This document shows positions 34,601-43,199 of a stretch of DNA of 64,000 bases, in pieces. Source of the stretch: DATJGR01 sp963812255 (GTDB taxonomy: Bacteria > Pseudomonadota > Gammaproteobacteria > Pseudomonadales > Azotimanducaceae); the NCBI GenBank assembly GCA_963812255.1, contig CAWEUM010000005.1:496001-560000 (forward strand), written 5' to 3'. The position numbers and the translations under genes were made by a program. A model generated the notes under the pieces. That model worked only from the letters and a program-made list of their open reading frames with translations. It was not told where the DNA came from and ran no database searches. How positions within the stretch are numbered: the first letter of the stretch is position 1; every line of letters starts with the position of its first letter.

Positions 34601-36788
34601 TGTTCTCGATGGCAATCACCGCCTGGTCGGCAAACGTTTCGAACAGTCGGATCTGCGCCTCCGTGTAGGCGTCGGGCGAGCTTCGCGCGACAACCAGCAG
34701 GCCGAAGCGCCCTCGTGTGGTCGTCAGTGGTGTGACAATCGAAGAGTTGATGCCGCCCGCCTTCCATATCTCGGCCAGCAGCGGTGATTCGGCGCGCAAC
34801 TTGTCGGGCCCGCCGTAGCGCATCAGCGAGCGGTCACGGCCCATCTGCGCCAGCGTGCCGGAACTGATGTCCATCGGCGCGGGCATCGGCGTAGTCAGGC
34901 GAGCGCCATCCATTATTCCGCCGGGATTGGCAACTGCTACCCAGTCCATTGATCCATCCGGTGCGTCGCGAAGCGCGATGGCCCTGTCCGACTCGAGCAG
35001 GTGCGTGGCCCGCAGCACCACGGCATCCAGCGCGGCCTGCAGATCCGAGGGCGATCGGCTGATGACGTCGAGAATTTCAGCGGTGGCGGTTTGTCGCTGC
35101 AGCGCGTCGCTCACCTCGCGGTTGCGCGCGTGGAGATCGGTGAGCAACCGCGAATTCCCGATTGCAATGGCCGCCTGGTCTGCGAACGTGCGCAGCAGCG
35201 CAACGTCGTTGGCAGAATATGTCACCACGCCAGGACGCTCTACCGTCAACAGGCCGATGGTCTCGTCGTCGGCCAGGATGGGCATCCACAGGATGGTGTG
35301 TTCGCCGAAATGCTCGATCAGCTCGTCGACTCGAGCTATGTCTGTGTCGCCGCGCGTGACCGCGACGACGGTGTGGTCGCCTGTGCGCAGCGCGGTGGCG
35401 TACGGTTCCTGATCGACCGCTATCTGGTTGTTTATTTTTGCGATGATGTCCGCGTGCATGTGAGAAAACGAACCCACAGGTTCCAGCACATCGCAGCGCC
35501 GCAACCAGATCACCGAGCCGCGTGACTTCACCAGCCGCACCGCGTTCTCGGCCAACGTGTTCAGCACCGCAGTGAGGTCGAAGGCCGAGCGGCTGATGGA
35601 CTGGAGCACGGCAGCGACCGCCGTCTCGCGTCCAATGCGATCCTGCAGATCGTTGAACAGCGCCGCGTTCTCGATCGCAATCACGGCCTGATCGGCGAAG
35701 GTCTCGAGTAGACGGATTTGCGCGTCGGTGTAGGGTTCGGGCGAAATTCGGGTGACGATCAGATGGCCGAAGAGGCCGCGCGGGGTCGTCAACGGCGTTC
35801 TGATGGACGAGCTCAGGCCCAGCGCGTGCCACGCGTCGGCGAGTTTCGGCGCATCGGCTCGGATGTTGTCCGGACCGCCGTGGCGCATGATCGTGTGCCC
35901 GCCGCTCGCAATCGCTGTCGCCTCTTGCGATCCAGTATTGGCGGGCATCGGCGTGGCAAGGCGCACGTCCATCGCGATCTCGCTGCCGTTGGCGCGAGCC
36001 ACGTATTCCTCTGGCCCATCGGGCGTCAATCGGCTGACCAGCGCGAACTCGGACTCGAGCAGCCGCGCTGCCTTCAGCACCACCGCATCGAGCGCTGCCT
36101 GCAGATCCGACGGCGAACGGCTGATCACGTCGAGAATTTCCGCAGTCGCTGTCTCGCGTTCGAGACCTTCGGCCAACGCCTCGTTGCGCTCGGCGAGCGC
36201 CTGTTGCGCGCGCGCCGTTTCGATCGCTATGGCGGCCTGGGCCGCAAACGCTTCGAGCGTGGCTATCTCGGATGCGTTGAACGGCCGCACTTCGGCCCTG
36301 ACCACCGCGAGTGCACCCCGAATGGCTTCGCCGCGGCCAAGCGGCGCGGCCATCGCGGAGCGAGTGCCTGCGGCCGGCCCCCGATGTTCACGCACAAGGG
36401 TTTGCATGTCGTCGACTGCGACACTGCGGCGTTCACGCACCGCGCGAGATGGAGGCCCCCAGCCGGACAGCGGGATCGGCGATTGCGCTGGTACGAAAAC
36501 GAGTGTTGGCGTGCGGGCGTCCGCAGATCGCGGCCCCGGGATGAGCTGGCCATCTTCCAACAGCCACACGCGAGCACCATCGCCGCCCGTCATTCGCCGC
36601 GCCGCCTCGGCAATCGCGAGCAGGGTGCCCTCGACATCGAGCGGGTGTTCGTTGATGCGTTGCGCGATGCGCGCCAGCGCCGCCTCGCGCTCGGTTGCAG
36701 CAGCAAGTTGGGCGCGCAGTTGTGCCTCGCTCGCTTGAAGTTGCTGCAGCCTCTGATCGCGCTGCTGGTCCGACAAATTATTCCCCAT
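31695..36788 (-). CDS. Giant soluble histidine kinase with eight GAF domains
   Basis: The product is 1697 residues with no transmembrane helices. After a short N-terminal coiled coil come eight consecutive GAF domains of roughly 170-190 residues. Each ends with a version of FADQAVIAIENARLF; the eight end motifs start LEAFAAQ, LETFADQ, LRTFADQ, FETFADQ, LENFAGQ, LERFAAQ, LQSFADQ and LEALASQ. Short helical linkers with the phrase TATAEILDVISRSPSDLQAA connect them. The kinase core follows: HisKA His1471 (FLANMSHELRTPLNAIIGY), N box (LSNAAKFTEGG), DTGIG and GGTGLGLALS. It probably senses small cytoplasmic ligands or redox state and passes phosphate to the adjacent CheY protein. Confidence 0.9.
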   Translation of the reverse strand: MGNNLSDQQRDQRLQQLQASEAQLRAQLAAATEREAALARIAQRINEHPLDVEGTLLAIAEAARRMTGGDGARVWLLEDGQLIPGPRSADARTPTLVFVPAQSPIPLSGWGPPSRAVRERRSVAVDDMQTLVREHRGPAAGTRSAMAAPLGRGEAIRGALAVVRAEVRPFNASEIATLEAFAAQAAIAIETARAQQALAERNEALAEGLERETATAEILDVISRSPSDLQAALDAVVLKAARLLESEFALVSRLTPDGPEEYVARANGSEIAMDVRLATPMPANTGSQEATAIASGGHTIMRHGGPDNIRADAPKLADAWHALGLSSSIRTPLTTPRGLFGHLIVTRISPEPYTDAQIRLLETFADQAVIAIENAALFNDLQDRIGRETAVAAVLQSISRSAFDLTAVLNTLAENAVRLVKSRGSVIWLRRCDVLEPVGSFSHMHADIIAKINNQIAVDQEPYATALRTGDHTVVAVTRGDTDIARVDELIEHFGEHTILWMPILADDETIGLLTVERPGVVTYSANDVALLRTFADQAAIAIGNSRLLTDLHARNREVSDALQRQTATAEILDVISRSPSDLQAALDAVVLRATHLLESDRAIALRDAPDGSMDWVAVANPGGIMDGARLTTPMPAPMDISSGTLAQMGRDRSLMRYGGPDKLRAESPLLAEIWKAGGINSSIVTPLTTTRGRFGLLVVARSSPDAYTEAQIRLFETFADQAVIAIENTQLFAELQQSNAGLTAALEQQTATAQILELISRSPDNLQAALDAVVLQAGRLLRSRITLIARWRDANATRAERVAIAHGDTLNRDVRLTSPSPYDSAEDEPADNARLLRERTVMLHGGPDKVRDEVPYIAELWERTGTQSLLKTVLMTSRGPFGFLAVTRASPEPFTAAEQRLLENFAGQAAIAIETARAQQLLVERNDALAKGLERETATADILRIISQSPGDIEQVVATIGQAARRLCEGDVASIVFKDDADEWHVWDHLRGHRTDTSGVWPDSLPTTTESFAGTIDSWAKAYPVPAATARRDGLTEAAVVRAPMLGTGGPIGLIGVRRSTARPFSPEHVSLLERFAAQAVIAIDNARVFNELQARNKEITEALRREEASSDILRQISRAPEQLDETLQAIADAARRLTGMSVSLSLLDGDFRAVRGMSFQDLSATAPPLGTPIPLSERFRRAARSRRTELWNPADVSDAAEHEQWLARGLRAVAIIPIPRGDEVLGFLVVFSATDDAIAPAAIALLQSFADQAAIAIENARLIRELRESNQIVSENLDRQQVLGNVLSIIASAPADLDATLPKIAEAAMQLCDAETGIVAHVDGQTLRQWGSNTNTGASYPFDRDNPNRRGSFIGAALGNEVIDVAGAVDQWAKQYPLAAEQNRAEGRTELAALAVPMPGRDGPMGAILVIRDGTRRFTARNRTVLEALASQAVIAIENARLFNQLQTKTQELEVASRHKSEFLANMSHELRTPLNAIIGYTELLQEECEDLGQDDFLPDLGKIHTAGKHLLTLISGILDLSKVEAGRMTMYLEDFEVSALIKDVESIVRPLVEKNRNEFVIDCSADVGVLHADLVKMRQVLFNLLSNAAKFTEGGTITLTVRRQSETATHTFAITDTGIGITDEQMSRLFEAFSQAEAHTARKYGGTGLGLALSRQFCMMMGGDITVESTPGAGSRFTVTLPSVVVDANATGVS

Positions 36789-36835
36789 AGGCGTTGCTCA
36801 ACCCTTCTCGCCGCCCCTCAGCCGGGCTGACGCTC

Positions 36836-37041
36836 AGAACCAGGAGATTGCCGAATACTACGCGGTAGGAGCGCGCAAGGCAGCGTTGATGATGCGGATT
36901 GGCGCGCTGGTGTCTCCGGACGAAACGCTCGCGTATCGGATTGTCGCGCGCAACACCGAGAAGGCGCACAACCTGAAGGTCAAGTGCCTCGAGGTGTTCG
37001 GTATGGCGCGCAGCTCGCCGTACATGCCGGGCAGCGTCTAG
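36836..37041 (+). pseudogene. 3' remnant of an unrecognised gene
   Basis: The plus strand has an open, well-formed reading frame: QNQEIAEYYAVGARKAALMM, RIGALVSPDETLAYRIVARN, then NLKVKCLEVFGMARSSPYMP and a stop at 37039-37041. It has no start codon with a ribosome-binding site and is cut off by the giant kinase gene upstream. The text is clearly protein-like, with high GC at third positions. It is read as the last ~60 residues of a lost gene. I cannot name the family. Confidence 0.45.
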
Positions 37042-37805
37042 CCAATATTCCTTGCAATCGCGATACCGAAGTCTGACGCTGCCAGTGTTAGTCCGACGAT
37101 GATGGACAAGACGACGAAGCCGCCACCCACCAGGGTTGCGCGATGTACGTGTCGAAGCGCGTAGAGATCGAACCCGGCCATTGTGGCCAGCAGCAGAAAC
37201 ACGACGATCGGTACCAGCGGGCCCAGGTCGCCGCCGAGTCCCGGCCATCTCGAAATGCGCGCGATCGCAGGGGCCAGGATGCTGATCGACGCGAGCACCA
37301 TCAGCCGCTTGTGCGTGTCTGGACGATTGCGCAGGAGAACCGCGCAGCACAGCAACCCCGAAAACGCCACGAGGCTCGCCAAGTTGCCCCACAGTGCAGT
37401 GGCAGCCAGCACCGGAACCGGCACACCGGATCCGAATCCCGACGTGTCGAGCTCAAAACCGGCGTGTTGGACGCGCGACACGAACCTTAGCGTGACTATC
37501 AGACTCGCGATCAGCACGCTGATACCGATCACGCCGCCGACGACACCGAGACGCCGATGGTTTTCAACGCGCCCTACACGGATCAGCGACGTCTGCGTCA
37601 GCAGCAACACAAACCAGGCCGTGAGAAGTGCACCGTGAACATACACGTAAAACGGTATTGGGGGTTCGACGAGCAGTGGCCGCAAATAGAACGTTGGAGC
37701 AAACCCGACCAGCACGATCGACAAAATCGCCACGGACATCGCAAAGAAGAAACGTGTTCGACGTCTTGGCATTGCGCCGTAGTGTTTCGCTGAATTATTC
37801 AACAT
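37038..37805 (-). CDS. Integral membrane protein of unknown function
   Basis: The product is 255 residues, started at MLNNSAKHYG, which has GAGG close upstream (GAGGTGTGATG). About seven hydrophobic helices are visible, including FFFAMSVAILSIVLVGFAPTF, VHGALLTAWFVLLLTQTSLI, LGVVGGVIGISVLIASLIVT and LVPIVVFLLLATMAGFDLYAL. The motif RVGRVENHRRLGVVG after helix 2 is typical of a family of small uncharacterised membrane proteins. Its end overlaps the convergent gene remnant. No function can be assigned. Confidence 0.7.
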   Translation of the reverse strand: MLNNSAKHYGAMPRRRTRFFFAMSVAILSIVLVGFAPTFYLRPLLVEPPIPFYVYVHGALLTAWFVLLLTQTSLIRVGRVENHRRLGVVGGVIGISVLIASLIVTLRFVSRVQHAGFELDTSGFGSGVPVPVLAATALWGNLASLVAFSGLLCCAVLLRNRPDTHKRLMVLASISILAPAIARISRWPGLGGDLGPLVPIVVFLLLATMAGFDLYALRHVHRATLVGGGFVVLSIIVGLTLAASDFGIAIARNIG

Positions 37806-38164
37806 CACACCTCGCGATCGCGCCCCGCTATGGTGTCCGCCTGAGATGATCACCGTCGCGCCAGCTGGCGCAGCCGTCAAGCTTCTAACGGTGCGCGGAT
37901 TTCGTGCTAAATGCCAGGCGTCGCAGCTGGCACGCCAACGATCGCACTACGACGCGGCCGGGCGGCGATCCGATCAGGCGCCACCGGCCGAGACTGCCTG
38001 TACACACCACTCAGCCAGTGCTTTCCATAGAACCGGTCGGAGCCTGACGATTCAGTTCTGCCGCCTCATGCTTCCGACCTGGAGCCGCTATCCCGCAACA
38101 TCCAGCCCGAGCTAGACTGCGATTTCGAGATGGTCGCTACACGACCTTCAGCGAGTAGCCAGTT
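37806..38164. other. Intergenic region between two divergent membrane-protein genes
   Basis: The 359-bp spacer must carry the promoters of the minus-strand gene starting at 37805 and the plus-strand gene starting at 38165. An 89-codon plus-strand frame (37846-38115) has no ribosome-binding site or recognisable motif. I see no clear repeat or operator. Confidence 0.4.
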
Positions 38165-39031
38165 GTGTCAACCGATCAGAGAAGGCGAGATCTCAGCTAC
38201 GTCGTCCTTTGTGCCGGCCTGGTGATTGCTTTTGTACTGTTCGGCGTGCGTGCGAACTACAGCCCAGGCGTGTACTACGCCATAGCGGGCGTGCAATTGG
38301 CCATCTTCAGCGTCGCGGCCTGGAATTTGGGCGCGTCGGCTCTCCAGGCCGATGCCGGAGAGCGTCGCAGGCTCGCAATTGCGGGAACCTTGCTCATCAC
38401 GCCCGGGGTACTCTTTTCGTTTGTCCCCGGAATTGGCCCACCGGGAGATCAGACTCCCGAAGAGAATCAGCTTCGTTACCTCATTCTGCTCATCAACTCG
38501 ATGGCAATAGCGGGCGGGCTGATCGTACTCAGAGAATCGCTCCGCGAGGCCGGCGAACATTTCTTTGCAACGCTCGGATTCGCCGCGATCGTGGTCGCTA
38601 CACCTCTGTATCTCATATGGGGGAGTCTCATGCTTCAGGATTTCCGCGCGTCTGCGGACCTGATCGCGGGTGAGGTGCCGCCTTGGATCCATTGGATACG
38701 TGATCTGTCGGACATCCTTCTGTTTTTTGGCGGAGCCCTGACCTACATGTCGGCGGCAGCGTTCGCGATGTCTCTTGCTCAAATTCAGTGGCTGGGGCGC
38801 AACACAACTCGCGCGTTCGTTGCTGCGAGTGTCGTGGCTGTCTTGTGTCTTGTGATCAGAGGTATTCAATTTCCGAACCCGACAGCAATGGCTTGGTACG
38901 CGATTCCCGGTTTTGTATTCGGGATACCGGCCATCCCCTGGATCATGCCGTGTGTATTTGGTGTTGTCCTGCTGCGGCGAGCCGGTAGCGAACAACGCGT
39001 CAACGCACTCTCAACGGCGGCTTCTGGATGA
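38165..39031 (+). CDS. Multi-pass membrane protein of unknown function
   Basis: The product is 288 residues beginning with GTG. About eight hydrophobic helices are visible (YVVLCAGLVIAFVLFGVRA, YYAIAGVQLAIFSVAAWNLG, LLINSMAIAGGLIVLRESL, FFATLGFAAIVVATPLYLIWG, and others). No catalytic or transport motif is seen. The spacing of helices recalls a sensor- or permease-like module without its effector domain. It stands alone between two oppositely directed genes. Confidence 0.62.
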   Translation: MSTDQRRRDLSYVVLCAGLVIAFVLFGVRANYSPGVYYAIAGVQLAIFSVAAWNLGASALQADAGERRRLAIAGTLLITPGVLFSFVPGIGPPGDQTPEENQLRYLILLINSMAIAGGLIVLRESLREAGEHFFATLGFAAIVVATPLYLIWGSLMLQDFRASADLIAGEVPPWIHWIRDLSDILLFFGGALTYMSAAAFAMSLAQIQWLGRNTTRAFVAASVVAVLCLVIRGIQFPNPTAMAWYAIPGFVFGIPAIPWIMPCVFGVVLLRRAGSEQRVNALSTAASG

Positions 39032-39139
39032 TACAGACGATTCGTTTGAGGGGCGAAAACTCTGCTCCCGACCTAGGCAAGATGTTCGGTGCCGTGATCT
39101 CCGCAGGGAGACGTTGGCTTTCGAAAAGATTGTCGCGTG

Positions 39140-40006
39140 TCAGTCGGCGTAACGCGCGACCGTATCACGCCACTTCGAGACGTCGTCAGGATTCGCGATT
39201 GCGTCACCCGCGCCGGCCATGGGTGTCACCGGTACCAGCACGCGGCTGACACCGAGCGCGGCGAGTCTGGGAATCTCGTCGAGGCTCGCCGGCACGCTCA
39301 ACGTGATTTCCAGCGCATGCGGGTCGCGTTCGTAATCCGCCGCCGTACGCCGCGCCAGATTGATCAGCGCTTCCGGTGCGCCGCGCGCCGGGAAGAACCC
39401 GTCACCGAGCCGCCCCGCTCGCCGCGCCGCGGCTTTGGAATGACCGCCGATAATGATCGGGACTGTGCCGTTCACCGGCTGCGGGCGGCAATATGCGCCA
39501 TCGAAATTTACCGTCTCACCGTGAAAGCTCGGGCGTTCCTGCCGCCACAGCGCGCGCAGCACATGCATGTATTCGTCGGTGCGCTCGCCGCGGTCGTCGA
39601 ACGAGGCGCCGAGCACGTCGAACTCTTCCTTCAGCCACCCGACGCCGATGCCGAGCAGCATCCGTCCGCCCGAGAGGTGATCGAGCGTCGCGACCTGTTT
39701 CGCAATCACGACGGGATTGTGCTGCGGCAGGACCAGAATGCCGGTCGCGAGCTTGATCCGTGTGGTCACGGCGGCAACGTACGCGAGCCAGATCAGCGGG
39801 TCCGGCAAGGGTAGCGCTTCGACGCCACCGGCCATCCGGCCGTCGGCCGAATACGGATAAGCGGACGCATAGCCGGCCGGCACGACGGTGTGCTCCACCG
39901 TCCAGACCGATTCGAAGCCAGCCGCTTCGGCTGCCTGAACCAGTTCGACCGCCTTGGCGGGATCGACGTAGCGGCCCGTGTTGCAGTAGCGCAGTCCGAA
40001 TTTCAT
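39140..40006 (-). CDS. LLM-class flavin-dependent oxidoreductase (F420-type subfamily)
   Basis: The product is 288 residues, started at the ATG after GAGGAGACGTG (a GTG lies directly before it). The luciferase-like barrel is seen in MKFGLRYCNTGRYVDPAKAV, AAGFESVWTVEHTVVPAGY, RIKLATGILVLPQHNPVVIA, DHLSGGRMLLGIGVGWLKEEF and VPIIIGGHSKAAARRAGRLG. The pattern fits the group of probable F420-dependent enzymes, although FMN use is possible in Proteobacteria. The substrate is unknown. It is cotranscribed with a LuxR-type regulator whose gene ends about 20 bp upstream. Confidence 0.85.
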   Translation of the reverse strand: MKFGLRYCNTGRYVDPAKAVELVQAAEAAGFESVWTVEHTVVPAGYASAYPYSADGRMAGGVEALPLPDPLIWLAYVAAVTTRIKLATGILVLPQHNPVVIAKQVATLDHLSGGRMLLGIGVGWLKEEFDVLGASFDDRGERTDEYMHVLRALWRQERPSFHGETVNFDGAYCRPQPVNGTVPIIIGGHSKAAARRAGRLGDGFFPARGAPEALINLARRTAADYERDPHALEITLSVPASLDEIPRLAALGVSRVLVPVTPMAGAGDAIANPDDVSKWRDTVARYAD

Positions 40007-40026
40007 CACGTCTCCTCAACAATCGA

Positions 40027-40965
40027 TCAGGCAATGCCGGCCGGCCAGTTGGCCGGTCGCATATATGGCCGCAGTTCCTCCGGATGCTGACGAAGATAGT
40101 CGAGCAACTGGCGCCGGCGGTGTGGCGTCGGCTCCAGTCGCTCACCTGGGGCCAGCATCTCAATGCGTTCGAATACCCGCTTCCAGGTATTTTTGATCGC
40201 GTTCAGCGAAACGGCCAGTGCCGCGGCCGTCTCGGAATCCGACCTGCCCGCTATCGTGGAACGCAGTACCCGTCGCTCCGACGCGGAAAAGAAGTAGCGT
40301 GGCGGTGTCGATCGAAACAGGAACGAGATCGGCGAACCCGCGGGTTCGGCGAGTGAACGCTCTCGTGTCATGCCGACTATGTACGACGTGCCGCCCTCAC
40401 CGTTCGCCGCGAAGTCGTGCAGCATCTGGAATCCGCTGGCGAGCTGATATGCGCGGTGCATCCCGAAATTCTCGTGCACGACGCTGCGCACGTTGTAGCC
40501 AAGATGGGCGTCTCGAAAGGCGGCGTGGCCCATCGCCAGGAGTTGCTGGCCGAACACGTCGTCCAACGAATGCGCGCGCTGACATAGATGCAGCACGCAA
40601 ACGTCGACCCCGACGCTAGAGTTGGCGCGGGCAAGATCGCGTCCCAGCAGGATCGGTCGCTCGCCCCGATCAATGGCGCTGTAGATCCCGGCCGCAAGTC
40701 CGGGCTGCGGTTGGGAAATGATCTCTTCGACCAGACCCGGGCGCAGAAACACACTGGCGCCGAACGCCTCGATCGATTCGTGCGGGCCGTCGTTCAGGAG
40801 AATGGTCCGCGCCTCGATGGCCTCGTCAGCGATCAGCTCGCGCCACAGCAATGTCAGCTTGGCCGCCAGCAATCGATCGAGCGGCATCTCTTTCGGCAAT
40901 AGCTCGAGCCACGACGACGCATCCGACGCAACGCTCGTTCGAAATGTGAGGGTGGGGGTCGCCAT
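40027..40965 (-). CDS. LuxR-type HTH transcriptional regulator
   Basis: The product is 312 residues with start at MATPTLTFRTSVAS; the longer frame runs into the divergent gene's promoter. The N-terminal ~220 residues look like a PAS/GAF-type sensing region with no motif I recognise (PILLGRDLARANSSVGVDVC, VVHENFGMHRAYQLASGFQ). The C-terminal HTH reads FSASERRVLRSTIAGRSDSE, TAAALAVSLNAIKNTWKRVF. It lies between the LLM gene (same strand) and the secretin operon (divergent), so it may control either. Confidence 0.72.
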   Translation of the reverse strand: MATPTLTFRTSVASDASSWLELLPKEMPLDRLLAAKLTLLWRELIADEAIEARTILLNDGPHESIEAFGASVFLRPGLVEEIISQPQPGLAAGIYSAIDRGERPILLGRDLARANSSVGVDVCVLHLCQRAHSLDDVFGQQLLAMGHAAFRDAHLGYNVRSVVHENFGMHRAYQLASGFQMLHDFAANGEGGTSYIVGMTRERSLAEPAGSPISFLFRSTPPRYFFSASERRVLRSTIAGRSDSETAAALAVSLNAIKNTWKRVFERIEMLAPGERLEPTPHRRRQLLDYLRQHPEELRPYMRPANWPAGIA

Positions 40966-41060
40966 GGATCTGCCGATGCTACCCCTTTCGGGGACTACTG
41001 CTCCAGGTCGACTGGTGTAACGCTCCGCAAGAAACAACGGCTTTCGAATAAGGTTGTCCG

Positions 41061-42710
41061 ATGCAACGCCTGACGGGGAAGGTGCGGCGTTTCGCTCGAT
41101 TGGTGGCTTCGGGTTGCCTGTGTGCTGCACTTGTGTCGTGCGCCACCCTCACAGAGCCACCGGAAATCACCAGCAACATGGGTGCGGAATCCGCGATCAC
41201 CGACATCTCGGCGGGAAAGCCGAGCGAAGCCCGTGCCGCGCTGGCGCCGGTGCTGCGCGCCGAGCCGCAGAACGGATATCTGCACCTGCTCAACGGCTTG
41301 ACATATGAAACGGAGGACCACTCCACCCAGTCGCTCGAGCTGGCGTCCGTCGGATACGATTCCGCCACCCGCCTGGTCCCCGGCTTTTACTGGGCGCACT
41401 ACCACGACGGCGCGCTCGAGTTCGAGCAACGCGACTATACGGCCGCAGCCGAACAGTTTGCGCAGGCTATCCTCGCGGACCCGGACCAGCCATACGCATT
41501 TCTGGGGCTCGCCGCCGCCGCCTACTACGGCGGTGACCTGGAAGTCGCCGCGCGAGCCGGTGCGCGAGCGCTGGCCCTCGACGCAACCGATCCGCACACG
41601 CTGCGCGCGGCCGCGTTCATCGCCGCCGGCGCCGGCGATCGAGATACGCTGACGGCAATCCTCACCCGCGCGGAAACGACTTCGGCCGCGCGCGAGATGG
41701 ACCTGCAGCGGCCGCGTCTGGACAACATGATTCGAACCTCGCAGCTCGAAGTGTCGTCGACGCCGGACGACAACGCGCCCCCGAGCGAGCCTCAGGCGTC
41801 GCAGGTCATGATCGAGATCACGCTGCTGCTCAGCCAGAACTCGACCACACGACACACCGGCATCAACCTCCTCGACGGGCTGCAGTTGCAGTATGGAGGC
41901 AGCCGGATTACCACGGATACCAACGTCAGCCCGGGCGAAAACAACCGCCAGCGCGTCACCATCTCCGCGCTATCGATTCCGCAGATCAGCTACAGCCTCA
42001 ACCTGTTCAATACCCGGGACGATTACTATGAAGTGCTGGCGCGACCCTCGCTGGTGGCGACCGTCGGTGAGACGTCCGAATTCTTCATCGGACGCATCGT
42101 CACCGTCGGTGTCAGCGGTGTGAATCTCGGCTCCCTCCAACCGGTCAACGTCGGTACATCGGTGCGCGTTACGCCCACTGAAATTTCGAGCCGAGATGTC
42201 AAGTTTCGCGTCGAAGCAGACCGGTCGTTCTTCTCCCCGGATACCAGCGGCACGTTCGAAGAAGCGCTGACCACATTCAAGCAATCGGTCAGCGCGATGG
42301 TTGACGTCGAGTTCGGCCGCACGCTGATTCTGTCGGGGCTGTACGAAGCCGTGAACATTGGTGGTTCGTCGAAAACGCCGATGCTGGGCGATGTGCCCAT
42401 CATCAACACGGCGTTCAACGATCGAACCCGCACGAGACGCCAGGATGCCGCGCTCGTGCTCGTGACACCGCGCATCGTCGGCACCATCCAAACCGGCCGC
42501 GCGCACTTTCGCGGAGCGACCCTTCGGCGTCTGCTCGAGCTCTGGAAGAACTTCATCGAGCCCACATCCGGCCTCGACGCCGTCCTGTCGACGCTCGAGG
42601 CAAAGGCCCCGTACTTCAAACCACTCGTGGGAGACGTCCGTCTCCCTGACGCAACTGATTCGAAGATTCTCGCCGCGACACTGTCGGCCACGAATGCCCG
42701 ACTTCATTAA
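41061..42710 (+). CDS. Lipoprotein secretin with N-terminal TPR repeats
   Basis: The product is 549 residues. A lipoprotein signal ends at Cys27 (ALVSCATLTEPP). Residues about 45-215 form TPR-like helices (YTAAAEQFAQAILADPDQPY, then FLGLAAAAYYGGDLEVAARA). The C-terminal half is a GspD/PilQ-type secretin domain: VGTSVRVTPTEISSRDVKFRVE, TFKQSVSAMVDVEFGRTLIL, and the conserved KTPMLGDVPIINTAFNDRTR, ALVLVTPRIV. Secretins form outer-membrane gates for type II/III secretion or type IV pili. No ATPase, pseudopilin or inner-membrane partner is nearby; instead two exported proteins follow. Confidence 0.82.
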   Translation: MQRLTGKVRRFARLVASGCLCAALVSCATLTEPPEITSNMGAESAITDISAGKPSEARAALAPVLRAEPQNGYLHLLNGLTYETEDHSTQSLELASVGYDSATRLVPGFYWAHYHDGALEFEQRDYTAAAEQFAQAILADPDQPYAFLGLAAAAYYGGDLEVAARAGARALALDATDPHTLRAAAFIAAGAGDRDTLTAILTRAETTSAAREMDLQRPRLDNMIRTSQLEVSSTPDDNAPPSEPQASQVMIEITLLLSQNSTTRHTGINLLDGLQLQYGGSRITTDTNVSPGENNRQRVTISALSIPQISYSLNLFNTRDDYYEVLARPSLVATVGETSEFFIGRIVTVGVSGVNLGSLQPVNVGTSVRVTPTEISSRDVKFRVEADRSFFSPDTSGTFEEALTTFKQSVSAMVDVEFGRTLILSGLYEAVNIGGSSKTPMLGDVPIINTAFNDRTRTRRQDAALVLVTPRIVGTIQTGRAHFRGATLRRLLELWKNFIEPTSGLDAVLSTLEAKAPYFKPLVGDVRLPDATDSKILAATLSATNARLH

Positions 42711-42728
42711 CCCAGAGGGGAAGGAAAC

Positions 42729-43199
42729 ATGGAGACACTCAAACGATTTGCCGCATTGGCGCTGGTCATTGCAGGCGTGGCATGGCCGGTGCTGCCGACG
42801 TTCGGCGCGACGTCGGCACGGCTCCCGACGCAGCAGGTGCCCAAGCTGAGCCTGAAGTGGTTGGGCTCGCTGACACTATCGCCGCAGACCGCAAAAGCGG
42901 GCCAATCGATCACCGGCACGGTCGTCCTGCTGCGCAAGGCCATCGAAAATCTCCACGTCTCGTTGCGCGTCGACGGCGCGACGCTGAACGAGATCGGCGT
43001 TCAGGTCATCGACAACGTGGTCGTCCCCGCCGAAGTGGTGATCCCGACCGACAACGATCGCTCGACCTTTCAAATCGGCACCACCGCCAACACCCGATTC
43101 AGCGGCAACAAGACTTACCAGATCACCGCAAGCAACGGCAGCGAGAGCGTGTCGCAGACGTTCACGGTGAGCAACGGCCTGGCGAGGAAACTGCCATGA
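42729..43199 (+). CDS. Exported protein of unknown function with Ig-like beta domain
   Basis: The product is 156 residues with a signal peptide at 1-26 (LALVIAGVAWPVLPTFGA). The mature part has an immunoglobulin-like beta pattern (LTLSPQTAKAGQSITGTVVLL, NLHVSLRVDGATLNEIGVQVI, KTYQITASNGSESVSQTF). It is the second gene of the secretin operon, 18 bp after it, and overlaps the third gene by 4 bp. It may be a substrate or a structural partner of the secretin. No homologous family is recognised. Confidence 0.72.
   Translation: METLKRFAALALVIAGVAWPVLPTFGATSARLPTQQVPKLSLKWLGSLTLSPQTAKAGQSITGTVVLLRKAIENLHVSLRVDGATLNEIGVQVIDNVVVPAEVVIPTDNDRSTFQIGTTANTRFSGNKTYQITASNGSESVSQTFTVSNGLARKLP

Noticed and set aside
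31695..36788. Possible CRISPR-like or other repeat array because of recurrent DNA strings
   Set aside because: The repeats are coding GAF linkers about 500 bp apart, diverged at the DNA level, with no short regular spacers.
35718..36830. A 370-codon plus-strand frame inside the GAF kinase gene
   Set aside because: Shadow of the repeated GAF coding sequence; repeats in the gene produce long antisense frames with no protein-like pattern.
37846..38115. An 89-codon plus-strand frame in the spacer between two membrane-protein genes
   Set aside because: No ribosome-binding site, motif or convincing composition; treated as non-coding.
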